Assembly (NCBI GenBank): GCA_041319085.1
Contig: CP101033.1
Span: 2,258,501-2,322,500, forward strand
Origin: Aeromonas veronii
GTDB taxonomy: Bacteria > Pseudomonadota > Gammaproteobacteria > Enterobacterales > Aeromonadaceae
Direction: 5' to 3'
Length of the DNA stretch: 64,000 nt
Positions 22,328 to 31,823 of this stretch are shown here, piece by piece; positions within the stretch are counted from its first letter, which is position 1; each line of letters begins with the position of its first letter. Under the pieces are notes generated by a model that saw only the letters and a program-made list of their open reading frames with translations, ran no database searches and had not been told where the DNA came from. The translations under genes and the position numbers were made by a program.

Positions 22328-22584
22328 GGCAATATCTCACCGTTGAGGAAGTGGGGGTGTAAAATATTGCCGACAAAGTTTACTCACCGATTGGTCACTG
22401 GTAAAGAAGTTTTTTGAATTTTTTATGGCGTAGCCCTCTTTTAGGCAGCCAAAACGTCAAAAAACCAAGATTATCAGTACGAAAACCGCCATGTCGGGGC
22501 AAAATAGTTGGCTAACCGATGATTTATGCAAACTGCAGGTTACTGCTCACGCCTCTCCTTTCCTTGCAGCCAAAATGCTTATTT

Positions 22585-23376
22585 TTAGCGATCATCAATT
22601 GAAATGGGGTAAATGAACGCCAGCGTACAGCGATTAAACTGCTCCGGCTGCTCCACATTACACACATGACCGCACTGCTCGATCACCGCCAGTGAGGCGC
22701 TGGCATCGCGAGCCACCTGCTCGCGCACCGTTGACAGAAACATATGATCCTCCTCCCCCATCACATAGAGAGTGGGAATTGGCAGAGAGCGTTCGCGGAA
22801 GTAGCGCATCAGCGGGTTGACCTCAGTGGCGAGGCGGAACCAGCGTTTGAACTCTTTCTGGCACAGCTTGCGGGCCTCGCGTACAAAGAGGTTGCGCGAC
22901 TCCTGGTGGTGCTGGCGCGGCATGATGATGAAGGCAAACAGCCGGTAGAGCCACATATAGGGCAGGATATGCTGGCCGAGTCGGCCCAGTTGCACCAGCA
23001 CCCGTGAGCGGATATCGAGCCGCAGGATGGCGCCCCCAAGTACCATGCTCTTGACCCGCTCCGGGCAGAGCTCGGCCAGATGGCGAATCAGGATGGTGCC
23101 AAGGGAGATCCCGACAAAGTGGGCGCGGCGGATATTGAGATGATCGAGCAGCCGAACGATATCTTCGGTCACGGCCCGAAAGCTGTAGTGGCCCTTGACC
23201 ACCTGTTGCAGTTGGTGGGACTGGCCGTGGCCGCGCAAGTCCAGCAGCAGCACATTGAAGTGTTCGCGATAGGCGCGCAGCTGCTTGAACCAGATGGAGG
23301 AGCTGCCACCGGCCCCGTGGACAAACACCACCCAATCCCGCTCGGGACCCAGCTCAAAGGTCTTGTGATACAACAT
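22585..23376 (-). CDS. Alpha/beta-fold hydrolase
   Basis: A 263-aa cytoplasmic hydrolase. The oxyanion motif is VHGAGGSSS, the nucleophile elbow GISLGT (Ser), the acid GEEDHMF (Asp) and the base CGHVCNVEQPEQFN (His), so the triad is complete. The start is the ATG at 23376 (MLYHKTFELG); a longer frame has no protein-like sequence before it. It is divergent from the YjbR gene at 23495. The natural substrate is unknown; such proteins include esterases and dienelactone-type hydrolases. Confidence 0.85.
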   Translation of the reverse strand: MLYHKTFELGPERDWVVFVHGAGGSSSIWFKQLRAYREHFNVLLLDLRGHGQSHQLQQVVKGHYSFRAVTEDIVRLLDHLNIRRAHFVGISLGTILIRHLAELCPERVKSMVLGGAILRLDIRSRVLVQLGRLGQHILPYMWLYRLFAFIIMPRQHHQESRNLFVREARKLCQKEFKRWFRLATEVNPLMRYFRERSLPIPTLYVMGEEDHMFLSTVREQVARDASASLAVIEQCGHVCNVEQPEQFNRCTLAFIYPISIDDR

Positions 23377-23494
23377 CCAATAGGCTCCCTTGGTGATGGG
23401 GGGTATACTCGGCTGCGCGCATATTAACAGAACAGACCCACCGATAGATATGCGCCTGACATGACCCGGATCACCCCTTGCGCGAGAAATTTCC

Positions 23495-23878
23495 ATGGAT
23501 TTGACCCGTTTGCGCCACTTTCTACTGACCCTGCCGGGCACCACCGAAGATACTCCGTTTGGCCCGGAATTCCTGGTCTACCGCATCGCGGGCAAGATGT
23601 TCGCGCTGGTGAATTGGCAGGCCGACCCGCTCACCATCAACCTCAAATGCGAGCCCGAACTGGCGTTGCTACTGCGCGAGATCCACTCCGAGGTCAAACC
23701 GGGATGGCATATGAACAAGCAACACTGGAACACGGTGACATTAAGCGATGCGCTGCCGGACGATCTGTGGCAAGGCTGGGTGCACCACTCCTATGAACAG
23801 GTTGTCGCGGGCCTGCCCAAAGCCAAACGGCCACAGGCACCGCGTCCCCTCCCCCCCACAGACGACCAGACCTTATGA
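23495..23878 (+). CDS. MmcQ/YjbR family protein
   Basis: A 127-aa protein with the family features: an N-terminal LPGTTEDTPFG motif, KMFALVNW, LTINLKCEPE and the aromatic PGWHMNKQHWNTV. YjbR has a double-wing DNA-binding-like fold, but its role is unknown. The stop overlaps the start of the acetyltransferase downstream (ATGA), so the two are co-translated. Confidence 0.85.
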   Translation: MDLTRLRHFLLTLPGTTEDTPFGPEFLVYRIAGKMFALVNWQADPLTINLKCEPELALLLREIHSEVKPGWHMNKQHWNTVTLSDALPDDLWQGWVHHSYEQVVAGLPKAKRPQAPRPLPPTDDQTL

Positions 23879-24351
23879 CGCCGGCACTGCGTATTGTCCC
23901 CCTTGGCGAGGCACATATCTCCACCCTCGTGACCCTGTTTGAGCAGGCGGTACGACGCAGCGGCCCCGAGCACTACAGCGCCGAGCAGGTGGAGCAGTGG
24001 GCCCTCGGTTCACAACATCCCGGCTTTGTCAGCCAGTTGCGCGAGCACCACGGCTGGGTGGCGGAACTTGGCAATGTTCCCCTCGGTTTTGTCACCCTGA
24101 GCCCGGATGGCCACCTCAGTCTGCTCTATGTGAGCGCCGACCATCAGCGCCAGGGACTGGGCAATCTGCTGCTCACCACGGCGCTGGCGGGGGCCCGAGG
24201 GCTCGGTCTGACCCTCATCACCACCGAGGCCAGCGCCTTCAGTTATGAGCTATTTTTACGACATGGCTTTACGTTGACCGGGCTGGAGTGCGTGGATCGG
24301 GGCGGAGTCAGTTTTACTCGCCATCGCCTGCACTGCAGCTTGCCAAGCTAG
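23875..24351 (+). CDS. GNAT-family N-acetyltransferase
   Basis: A 158-aa protein with a single GNAT domain. The acetyl-CoA pyrophosphate loop is the RxxGxG-type motif QRQGLGNLL (near residue 87), preceded by the beta strand LSLLYVSADH and followed by SYELFLRHGF, typical of small YafP-like enzymes. The acceptor substrate is unknown. It overlaps the YjbR gene by four bases. Confidence 0.85.
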   Translation: MTPALRIVPLGEAHISTLVTLFEQAVRRSGPEHYSAEQVEQWALGSQHPGFVSQLREHHGWVAELGNVPLGFVTLSPDGHLSLLYVSADHQRQGLGNLLLTTALAGARGLGLTLITTEASAFSYELFLRHGFTLTGLECVDRGGVSFTRHRLHCSLPS

Positions 24352-24411
24352 GGCAGCCATCTGCTAAAATACGCTTAATTTTCGTATTGTTACTGTATTG
24401 AGGCAGCAACC

Positions 24412-24747
24412 ATGGTGGTAGCAAGTGAAGGCTATATCTCGCTGATCGACTATCTGGTGGAGAGTTTGGGATTGTTTGAATCCCAACAGCAGAGCAACGG
24501 TGAAGAGACCATCGAGGATCTGGTCAGTGGCCGTGTTGCCAGCAACCTGATGGCCATTTGCGAGCAGCACCCCGAGTTGGATCCCAAGGTGCGTTTCGCC
24601 CTCATGCAGGAGGCCGACGCCGTGGTCGCCGATCTGGAAGAGGTGCTCTCCGCCGTCTGGCTGCGCGCCCCGACCCCGGAACAGAAAGCCTTCCTCATCG
24701 AGCTTATTGACCTGATCAAGAACCTGTTCGACAGCGCGTTCGGCTGA
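24412..24747 (+). CDS. Conserved hypothetical protein (DUF3802-like)
   Basis: A 111-aa acidic, largely helical protein with no signal peptide. The pattern SLIDYLVESLGLF, then VRFALMQEADAVVADLEEVL and a C-terminal LIDLIKNLFDS resembles a family known from Vibrio, Shewanella and Aeromonas as DUF3802. This assignment is from memory. Function unknown. It lies 60 bases after the acetyltransferase and may be in the same transcript. Confidence 0.7.
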   Translation: MVVASEGYISLIDYLVESLGLFESQQQSNGEETIEDLVSGRVASNLMAICEQHPELDPKVRFALMQEADAVVADLEEVLSAVWLRAPTPEQKAFLIELIDLIKNLFDSAFG

Positions 24748-25007
24748 TCTGCCGTCTGGTTCTCCCGCCCAACGCAAGATTTCAAAACACGCAGACAGGA
24801 AAAGGGCCGCCTTGGTGGGCAGCCCTGCTTGCTATCATTTTCAATCCACCCATGCGTTCATTCATTGGGGGTTTTCAAGGCAAGAAATGTGTCTGGACTT
24901 TGCATCCGATCCCTAGACGCTACCTTGTTAGTCCCATAAGGTCGCAATAAGTTCCCTCCTCCGACCATTTATTTTTACTTTTATTAAGAAATCGACTACA
25001 AACCTGT

Positions 25008-25640
25008 TTAGCGGTTCAGGCTCGGTGGCAAACAGACTCCAATGCCTCCCAACCCGCAGTACCCATCCGGATTTTTCTCCAGATATTGCTGATGATAATC
25101 CTCGGCGTAATAGAAGGGCACCAGCGGCAGAATGCGGGTGGTGATGGCACGGCTGTCGCCGCTTGCCGCCATCGCCTGCTGATAGGCCGCCATGCTCTGC
25201 TGGGCAATGATCTGCTGACTCTCGTCGCCATAGAAGATCACCGAACGGTACTGGGTGCCCACATCGCCCCCCTGCCGCATCCCCTGCGCCGGATCGTGCT
25301 GCTCCCAGAACAGTCTGAGCAGATCGCCGTAGCTGATCACCGCCGGATCAAACACCACCTGCACCGTCTCGGCATGGCCGGTCAGCCCGCTGCACACCTC
25401 TTTGTAGGTGGGATTCTGGGTAACGCCGCCCTGATAACCGGCCGCAGTGGAATAAACACCCGGCTGCTGCCAGAACAGGCGCTCCACCCCCCAGAAACAG
25501 CCCATGCCAAACCAGGCCACCGCCACCCCTTCTGGCCAGGGGCCCTGGGTCGGGTTGCCATTTACCGCATGCTGCTGACCAATCACCATCGCTTCGCGTC
25601 GTCCCGGCAGGGCATCTGCCGGTGAAATAATCTGTTCCAT
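25008..25640 (-). CDS. msrA: Peptide methionine sulfoxide reductase A
   Basis: MsrA of 210 aa (E. coli 212) reduces the S-form of methionine sulfoxide in oxidised proteins. The active site GCFWG contains the nucleophile Cys48. The motifs [20 protein letters not shown] and [21 protein letters not shown] are all present. The C-terminal [12 protein letters not shown] supplies the two resolving cysteines. Stands alone, divergent from argA. Confidence 0.97.
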   Translation of the reverse strand: MEQIISPADALPGRREAMVIGQQHAVNGNPTQGPWPEGVAVAWFGMGCFWGVERLFWQQPGVYSTAAGYQGGVTQNPTYKEVCSGLTGHAETVQVVFDPAVISYGDLLRLFWEQHDPAQGMRQGGDVGTQYRSVIFYGDESQQIIAQQSMAAYQQAMAASGDSRAITTRILPLVPFYYAEDYHQQYLEKNPDGYCGLGGIGVCLPPSLNR

Positions 25641-25908
25641 GAATTCTGTCCTTGTATAAAACCCTGTGAAATCACACAGCTGACGAAAAGGAGCATCGAA
25701 GATAGCAGTTTATCACGCCGGATCAACCGGCGGGCCCCCTCCCCGCTCGCGCCGTCGGCCATCTGCGCCTTCCACGACCCTTTCCTGATCCGCACAACCA
25801 AGCCGCCGCTGGTAGACCAGAAACGGCAAAATCAATATTTAGTCTTGATTTGTGAATTAATTTTCATATATTGAGCCAATCGCTGTTTTTTTATGGAAGA
25901 AATATCAA

Positions 25909-27237
25909 GTGCGTGAACGCGAACCCAGTCTGGTCAATGCTTTCCGGCAATCCACCCCCTATGTCAATGTGCATCGGGGTGCCACCTTTGTGCTGATGAT
26001 GGGGGGAGAAGCCCTCTGCCACCCCAATTTTGCCAATATCGTCAGCGATATCGCTCTGCTGCAGACACTGGGCATACGCCTGGTGCTGGTGTTTGGTTCA
26101 CGTCAGCAAAATGATGAGGCGCTGGCCCGTGCCGGTATCGAGGCCCAGTACCACAAGCGGATCCGGGTCACCGATGACGAGAGTTTCGCCATCATCAAGC
26201 AGGTGTGTGGCGGCCTGCAATATGACATTACCGCCCAGCTCTCCATGGGGCTCGCCAACACCCCGATGCAGGGTGCGCGGATCAGTGTGGTGAGCGGCAA
26301 CTTCGTCACCGCCCAGCCGCTGGGAGTGGATGATGGCATCGACTTTTGCCATAGCGGCCGGGTGCGCCGCATCGACGTGGAGGGGATCACCCGCCAGCTC
26401 GATCAGAAGAGCCTGGTGCTCGTCTCCCCCATCGGCTGCTCGGTCACCGGCGAGAGCTTTAACCTCAGCTCGGAAGAGGTGGCACGCCGGGTGGCGGTCG
26501 ACCTCAAGGCGGACAAGCTTATCTGCTTCAGCAGCACGCAGGGGGTAATGGACAGACGCGGCGAAGCCATCTCCGAACTCTTCCCCGAGCAGGCCGAAGA
26601 GCTGCTGGTGGAGCTGGAGCAAGCGGGCGAAGAGATGTCCGGCACCGCTCGCTATCTGCGCGCGGCGATTGCCTCCTGTCGCGGCGGGGTTCCCCGCTCC
26701 CATCTGGTGAGCTATCAGGATGATGGCGCCATGCTGCAGGAGCTGTTCAGCCGCGATGGCCTCGGCACCCAGATCGTGCGGGAAAGTGCCGAGCAGGCCC
26801 GTGCCGCCACCATCGAGGATATCGGCGGCATTCTGGATCTCATTCGCCCACTGGAGGAGGAAGGGATCCTGGTGCGCCGCTCCCGCGAGCAGCTGGAGAT
26901 GGAGATCGACAAGTTCACCATCATCGAACGCGATGGCCTTATCATCGGCTGCGCGGCGCTCTACTGCTTTATGGAAGAGGCGATGGCGGAGATGGCCTGC
27001 GTCGCCATCCACCCCGACTATCGCAACTCCAACCGGGGGGATCAGCTGGTGGCCAAGGTGGCCGAGCGGGCCAAGCGGCTGGGCATCCGTCGCCTGTTCG
27101 TGCTCACCACCCGTTCAATCCACTGGTTCCGGGAGCGGGGCTTCGATCCGCTGGAAGTGGAAGATCTGCCGGTGGCGCGCCAGCGTCTCTACAACTGGCA
27201 GCGTCGCTCCAAGGTTTTGTCAAAGACCATTGCGTGA
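25909..27237 (+). CDS. argA: N-acetylglutamate synthase
   Basis: ArgA of 442 aa (E. coli 443) makes N-acetylglutamate, the first step of arginine synthesis. An N-terminal amino acid kinase-like domain (about 1-280) binds arginine for feedback inhibition. A C-terminal GNAT domain (about 295-440) is seen in [18 protein letters not shown] and [19 protein letters not shown]. The start is GTG. The TGA stop (27235-27237) lies inside the predicted right end of the tnpB element, so the last bases of the gene coincide with the insertion point. The protein length is nevertheless normal. Confidence 0.97.
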   Translation: MREREPSLVNAFRQSTPYVNVHRGATFVLMMGGEALCHPNFANIVSDIALLQTLGIRLVLVFGSRQQNDEALARAGIEAQYHKRIRVTDDESFAIIKQVCGGLQYDITAQLSMGLANTPMQGARISVVSGNFVTAQPLGVDDGIDFCHSGRVRRIDVEGITRQLDQKSLVLVSPIGCSVTGESFNLSSEEVARRVAVDLKADKLICFSSTQGVMDRRGEAISELFPEQAEELLVELEQAGEEMSGTARYLRAAIASCRGGVPRSHLVSYQDDGAMLQELFSRDGLGTQIVRESAEQARAATIEDIGGILDLIRPLEEEGILVRRSREQLEMEIDKFTIIERDGLIIGCAALYCFMEEAMAEMACVAIHPDYRNSNRGDQLVAKVAERAKRLGIRRLFVLTTRSIHWFRERGFDPLEVEDLPVARQRLYNWQRRSKVLSKTIA

Positions 27238-28607
27238 CTGCTCCCCGCCGCAAGCGGCGAGGCTTCCCACTTCTTAGGCCGCTACCGTCAGATTGACGGA
27301 TTTACGCTGGCCTCCATGGGCAGAAACGGCGAGCCCCGCCGCTTTTAATTCCAATATTCCTTGCTGTCGAATGTTCATGGCCGCGTTGATGTCGCGGTCA
27401 TGCTCTGCCCCACACGCTGGACATACCCACTGTCGTTGGTGAAGTGGCATCTCCGGCATCTTGTGGCCGCACTCGCTACATGGTTTAGAGCTGGCAAACC
27501 ACTGATCGAGTTTGATTAGGTGGCAGCCCACCGCTTGGGCTTTGTACTCCAGCCTCATGATAAAACCATGCCAGCCAGCATCGCCAATGGCGCGGGCCAG
27601 CTTGTGGTTTTTCATCATATTGGTTGTTTTAAGCGTCTCCACGATGATCGCTTGGTTATCGTCAACTATCGTGCGAGAGAGTTTGTGCTGAAAATCAGCG
27701 CGAGCATGGGCTACCCGCTCGTGCAGGGCGGCCAGCTGTAATTTGGCCTTACTACGATTGGCACTGCCTTTTGTCTTGCGAGACAGTGCTTTTTGCTTTC
27801 GCCGCAGATTGCGACTTGCGTTGATAAGATGGCGCGGGTTGGCCATCTTTTTGCCACTCGACGCAATGAGGTAGTGGGACAGCCCCATATCATAGCCTGT
27901 CACCTCTGTGATGAGGGAGGGCTTGGCGGGAGCCTCACGGCCATCATCGCAAAGGATGGAGGCATAGTATTTCCCTGTCGGGCCACGGCTGACCGTGATA
28001 CTGGATACCACGCCGATAATATCTCGGTGAATGACAGCTCGGATGGGCGTCATCTTCGGTAACAGGATGGCATCGGTCAGCACTTTGCCATTGGGGTGGT
28101 AGCTCGATTGCCTGCCTCGCTTGCTCTTGAAGGTGGGCATCCTGGCCTTGAGCTTGGGGTTGAAAAAATTGGCGAATGCCTTATCCAGGTTGATCACCGC
28201 CTGCTGTAAGGCTTGTGAATCGTACTCTTTCAGCCAGCTGTATTTGCGCGATTTTTTTGCCACAGCGAGCAGGGGTTTCAAGTCGCGTTTGGGTTTCAGT
28301 GAAACCCCGTGGCGCTGGAACATGTGCCGCTGAATATGAAGGGCTTTGTTGTACGCGAACCGCACCGCGCCGAACTGGGCATTGAGGAATGCCGCTTGTT
28401 CGTCGGTGGGGTAAATGCGTACTTTTGTGGCTCTTTTCATGATTAAAAACACAGGCTGTATATAAGCACAGTTATAGCGCGTGCCAGTGAAATCAACAAC
28501 CGCTGCGGACGTGCGGCAGGCGCGACTATCGAGACACTGAAGACATAGGCGGGCTCGCAAACGCATCAGATTAGCTCCCCTTATATCCCCGCCCGATTGG
28601 GCTAGGG
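27234..28607 (-). mobile_element. IS200/IS605-type element with tnpB only (IS1341-like)
   Basis: The element is bounded by two subterminal hairpins. At the right end, CGCCGC-AA-GCGGCG (27246-27259) is followed on the minus strand by GGGGAGCAGTCAC. At the left end, CCCCGCCCGATTGGGCTAGGG spans 28587-28607. No inverted repeats or target duplication are expected for this family. It carries tnpB alone; no TnpA (Y1 transposase) gene is present, so it would need TnpA from elsewhere to move. The region from the 3' end of tnpB through the right-end hairpin is where the family's guide (omega) RNA is made. Confidence 0.75.
27274..28440 (-). CDS. tnpB: TnpB RNA-guided nuclease of IS605-type element
   Basis: A 388-aa TnpB. 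It has the N-terminal helix-turn-helix-like region with ATKVRIYPTDEQ, then the three RuvC acidic residues: Asp184 in GYDMGLSHYL, Glu268 in IIVETLKTTNM and Asp350 in HDRDINAAMN. A zinc finger between the last two has Cys321/Cys324 (CSEC) and Cys340/Cys343 (CPAC). All catalytic residues are intact, so it is probably an active RNA-guided nuclease. The start chosen is ATG at 28440 (MKRATK); the upstream frame to 28566 has no protein-like sequence. A TATAAC hexamer lies about 30 bases upstream. Confidence 0.92.
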   Translation of the reverse strand: MKRATKVRIYPTDEQAAFLNAQFGAVRFAYNKALHIQRHMFQRHGVSLKPKRDLKPLLAVAKKSRKYSWLKEYDSQALQQAVINLDKAFANFFNPKLKARMPTFKSKRGRQSSYHPNGKVLTDAILLPKMTPIRAVIHRDIIGVVSSITVSRGPTGKYYASILCDDGREAPAKPSLITEVTGYDMGLSHYLIASSGKKMANPRHLINASRNLRRKQKALSRKTKGSANRSKAKLQLAALHERVAHARADFQHKLSRTIVDDNQAIIVETLKTTNMMKNHKLARAIGDAGWHGFIMRLEYKAQAVGCHLIKLDQWFASSKPCSECGHKMPEMPLHQRQWVCPACGAEHDRDINAAMNIRQQGILELKAAGLAVSAHGGQRKSVNLTVAA

Positions 28608-28680
28608 TTTACGGGGCATCTGCTAAGCCATTGATTCCGCATTGAGCTAGCCGACAATTTGAACTTTTTCACAAACTCGA

Positions 28681-28710
28681 TTGACAGTGCAATCCAACGC
28701 AGGGTATTTC
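28681..28710 (+). promoter_or_regulatory. lysC promoter candidate
   Basis: A perfect -35 TTGACA (28681-28686) is followed 18 bases on by TATTTC (28705-28710), a weak -10. Transcription would start just where the lysine riboswitch begins. Confidence 0.5.
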
Positions 28711-28715
28711 TAAAT

Positions 28716-28953
28716 GCACTCCACCGCCCTGGTGGAGCCAGAAGAGGAGCGCTGCCCAGGCAGCCCAAGGGAGGACACCAGCGTCCGGTGAACTTGGGTC
28801 AGGGGGAGCAGCGCCGAGACATCTGAGGCAACTGGATACCTCAGTGTCGGCTGCGGGGGCTGAATCCCCCGGGTTGTCATCGGTAGTGATCATCCCCCAC
28901 CGCGCCCTGTCAGGGGCGGTACGGGATGGGCTCTGCAGGTGGAGTGCTTCTGG
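28716..28953 (+). ncRNA. Lysine riboswitch (L box) upstream of lysC
   Basis: The sequence follows the known lysC leader closely. It has CCAGAAGAGG-GCGCTGCCCA, then GGGGGAGCAGCGCCGAG, and TCGGCTGCGGGGGCTGAATCCCC followed by GGGTTGTCATC. The basal helix P1 is CCAGAAG (28738-28744) with CTTCTGG (28947-28953). The 5' hairpin CTCCACC-CTGGTGGAG precedes it. Lysine binding is expected to reduce expression of the aspartokinase downstream. No clear intrinsic terminator stands between the aptamer and the ATG, only a T run near 29000, so control of translation or of mRNA decay is as likely as termination. Confidence 0.92.
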
Positions 28954-29047
28954 CCGGGATCGCTTCGTTCATTCCTGCCATTCTCAGCCTCCTCCTCTCT
29001 TTTTTGCCCGATGGAACTGGAATTTTAAATTAAGACAGGAGTAAGTA

Positions 29048-30400
29048 ATGAGTCCGATCAATGTCGCCAAGTTTGGCGGAACCAGTGTCGCCAACTTCCC
29101 GGCCATGAACCACTGTGCCGATATCGTGCTGGCCAATCCCGCCACCCAGGTGGTGGTACTGAGCGCCAGCGCCGGTGTCACCAACCTGCTGGTCGCCCTG
29201 GCACAAGGGGAGCTGGACGAAGCGGGCCGCGATGAGCATCTGGCTAAACTGGCCGGGATCCAGCAGGCCATTCTGGCCGATCTCGGCAACCCCGTTGATG
29301 TGAGCGCCCTCATTCATAGCCAGCTCGACGAGATCCGCCTCATGGCCCAGCAAGCCCACCAGCATACCGATGCGGAGCTGGCCGATCGCCTCATCGCCTG
29401 CGGCGAGCTGATGTCTACCCGCCTCTTTACCGAGCTGCTGCGCCAGCGCGGCGTCAAGGCTCACTGGCAGGATGTGCGCCTGCTGATGCGCACCGACAGC
29501 CGCTTTGGCAAGGCCACCGTCGATCTGGCCACCACCCGAACCCTCTGCCAGCAGATGCTGGGCCCGCAGCTGGGCGACAGCCTGATCATCACCCAGGGCT
29601 TTATCGGCTCCGATGGCGATGGCCGCACCACCACGCTGGGTCGCGGCGGCTCTGACTACAGCGCAGCCCTGCTCGCCGAAGCGCTTGATGCCACCAGCAT
29701 CGAGATCTGGACCGATGTGCCCGGCATCTACACCACGGATCCGCGCCTCGTTACCCGCGCCCGCCCCATTCCCGAAATCAGCTTTGTCGAAGCGGCCGAG
29801 ATGGCCACCTTCGGCGCCAAGGTGCTGCACCCCGCAACCCTGCAACCGGCGGTGCGTCAGAATATTCCGGTGTTTGTCGGCTCAGCCAAGGACCCGGCCG
29901 CCGGTGGTACTTGGATCCGCGCCAGCACAGATTCAAGCCCGCTGTTTCGCGCCGTCGCCCTGCGCCGCCAGCAGGTGCTGGTGACCCTGCACAGCCTCAA
30001 CATGTTCCACGCCTACGGCTTTCTGGCCGAAGTGTTCGGCATTCTGGCCCGTCACCGCATCTCGGTAGACCTCATCACCACGTCGGAGGTGAGCGTGTCA
30101 CTGACACTGGATCACACCGGCAGCCAGAGCAACGGCGAGCCGATCCTGAGCGACAAGGTACTGGCCGAGCTGGGGCAACTCTGCAAGGTAGAGGTGGAAA
30201 CCGGTCTGGCACTGGTGGCGCTCATCGGTAACCGGATGAGCGAAGTGAACGGGGTGGGCAGTCAGGTCTTTGACGCCCTGCGCGAACACAACATCCGGAT
30301 GATCTGCTACGGCGCCAGCGCCCACAATCTCTGCTTCCTGGTCAAGGAGAGCGAGGCGGGCAATATCGTCAACCGCCTCCATCAGGAGTTGCTGGACTGA
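29048..30400 (+). CDS. lysC: Lysine-sensitive aspartokinase III
   Basis: LysC of 450 aa (E. coli 449) phosphorylates aspartate, the first step to lysine, threonine and methionine. The N-terminal kinase motif is KFGGTSV (8-14), and GRGGSDYSAALLAEAL follows in the middle. The C-terminal ACT domains, which bind lysine, begin near residue 310 (VTLHSLNMFHAYGFLAEVF). The ribosome site AGGAG is at 29037-29041. The riboswitch upstream and the feedback-type ACT domains both point to control by lysine. No homoserine dehydrogenase domain is fused. Confidence 0.97.
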   Translation: MSPINVAKFGGTSVANFPAMNHCADIVLANPATQVVVLSASAGVTNLLVALAQGELDEAGRDEHLAKLAGIQQAILADLGNPVDVSALIHSQLDEIRLMAQQAHQHTDAELADRLIACGELMSTRLFTELLRQRGVKAHWQDVRLLMRTDSRFGKATVDLATTRTLCQQMLGPQLGDSLIITQGFIGSDGDGRTTTLGRGGSDYSAALLAEALDATSIEIWTDVPGIYTTDPRLVTRARPIPEISFVEAAEMATFGAKVLHPATLQPAVRQNIPVFVGSAKDPAAGGTWIRASTDSSPLFRAVALRRQQVLVTLHSLNMFHAYGFLAEVFGILARHRISVDLITTSEVSVSLTLDHTGSQSNGEPILSDKVLAELGQLCKVEVETGLALVALIGNRMSEVNGVGSQVFDALREHNIRMICYGASAHNLCFLVKESEAGNIVNRLHQELLD

Positions 30401-30430
30401 CCCTCACCGCGAGGCAAACCAGACCATGCA

Positions 30431-30461
30431 ACAGGGCGCCTACACGGCGCCCTGTTCATTT
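30431..30461. terminator. Terminator after lysC
   Basis: The perfect stem ACAGGGCGCC/GGCGCCCTGT has a five-base loop and is followed by TCATTTGT. It lies 31 bases past lysC and 22 bases from the convergent kinase-like gene, so it can serve both. Confidence 0.75.
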
Positions 30462-30482
30462 GTATTCCGCGGATGTGTTGGC

Positions 30483-31568
30483 TCAGGCAAGGCTGGTGGC
30501 AGGCAACTGGCAGGCCAAGGCTTCGCGGCGCAGTTGCTGCAAACGGGCCAGCAGCCCGGTCTGGCCCAGCTCCGTCTCCTGAGGCGAGAGATTGTCCACC
30601 AGCAGCGGATAGTGATCCGTTACCGTCTGCATCAGCCAGTCGAGGCGACGCAGGGTCTGCGGGCCGCAGCTCTGGCCGCTCAGATCATCGGCCACATCGA
30701 GCCGGTGGCTGCGATACATATCGCGCCACCAGTTGGCGACCAGCGCCTCGTCGCTCGCTAGCGCGGCGCTCCACTCACCTTGCAGGGCGTGCAGGCGGGC
30801 CAGCACTGGGGCACTGGCCCCTTCACGGATCAGGTGATGGATCTCCCGTTTGACCCACTTGAGGCAGAGTTCGCGCCAGTAGCGAAATTGCGGCAAGGGA
30901 TCGGCCTCATCAAGCCAGAGCCCTGAGAGAGTGCGGGTCTCCAGTCGTTCCGGCACATGGAACTGCGGGTCGACCAGACCGTTGGAGTTGTATTCAAAGC
31001 GGGGATCGAAGGTCCACATATAACCAAAATCGAACACGCTGATCTGCTCACCGTCGTCGAGCAGGTTGCCCGGGCTCGGGTCCCAGTCAAACCAGCCCCA
31101 GCGGGCCAGCTCCCCCTGCACCTCCAGCATCTGGGCCAGATTACGTTCGTTGAGCTGATGCACCGGCACACCCCGCAGCCAGGGGGAAACCAGCACTCCG
31201 GCCCGCGCCGAGCCAAAGCTGGTGCAGACCACGTGGGAGAGGATGGTAGGGTGCAGCTCGCGCAGCGCCTCGATTTCGCGCCGTCGCTCCAGCTCGGTCA
31301 GAAAGGCGGTCTTGCCATCAAGGTTGGCCACCAGCGAATCCTGACGCCGCCGCTTGAGACACCAGTGATGCCCCTCCACCTTGAGGTGAAACACCTCAGC
31401 AGTGAGGCCGTGGCGATAGACCTTGACCACAGCCGGGTGGCTATCCTTAAGCTTGACCAGCTGGGCCAGCGGCAGCGGGCAATCGCGCTCGCGTCCGATC
31501 CGGATCTCTTCCTTGCTCTCCAGCATGCGCAGCAATCTGGCCTGACGCGCCATCACCTTGGGATTCAT
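30483..31568 (-). CDS. Protein-kinase-like (phosphotransferase fold) protein
   Basis: A 361-aa protein with a kinase-like fold. The lysine-bearing strand is HHWCLKRRRQDS. The catalytic loop is FDWDPSPGNLL (Asp and Asn in kinase spacing), and the metal-binding DFG is in ISVFDFGYMW. It resembles bacterial sugar or lipopolysaccharide kinase relatives more than Ser/Thr kinases, but no specific family can be named. The start is the ATG at 31568, behind a strong GGAGG. No signal peptide is seen. It is convergent with lysC and has no obvious operon partner. Confidence 0.65.
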   Translation of the reverse strand: MNPKVMARQARLLRMLESKEEIRIGRERDCPLPLAQLVKLKDSHPAVVKVYRHGLTAEVFHLKVEGHHWCLKRRRQDSLVANLDGKTAFLTELERRREIEALRELHPTILSHVVCTSFGSARAGVLVSPWLRGVPVHQLNERNLAQMLEVQGELARWGWFDWDPSPGNLLDDGEQISVFDFGYMWTFDPRFEYNSNGLVDPQFHVPERLETRTLSGLWLDEADPLPQFRYWRELCLKWVKREIHHLIREGASAPVLARLHALQGEWSAALASDEALVANWWRDMYRSHRLDVADDLSGQSCGPQTLRRLDWLMQTVTDHYPLLVDNLSPQETELGQTGLLARLQQLRREALACQLPATSLA

Positions 31569-31823
31569 ACATGTACCTCCAGTCGCTATTGAGAGACTAA
31601 ACAGCGCCCCCCTCCCAGGCCAGCGGCAAAACCCCATGATGACGCTTTCATCACATATTCCGAACAACCCCTCGATCGGGATCACAATTTGCAAGGTTTA
31701 GCCGTAACCAAATATTCATTAAGCGGTCATTAAATTGACAAGCTGGAACAAGGCCAGCACCATCGGGTCAAACTCTATGCGGATGAACGATCTCTCCCTC
31801 ACTCGCTCAAAGGATGAGCTTAT

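Noticed and set aside
22328..22584. PurR operator upstream of guaB
   Set aside because: Only weak half-matches to ACGCAAACGTTTGCGT are present.
25850..25870. ARG-box-like dyad TGAA-N5-TTCA upstream of argA
   Set aside because: The arms are right, but the spacing is one base short of the ArgR consensus and I found no convincing second box at the usual distance. Control by ArgR is likely from biology, but the site is not supported.
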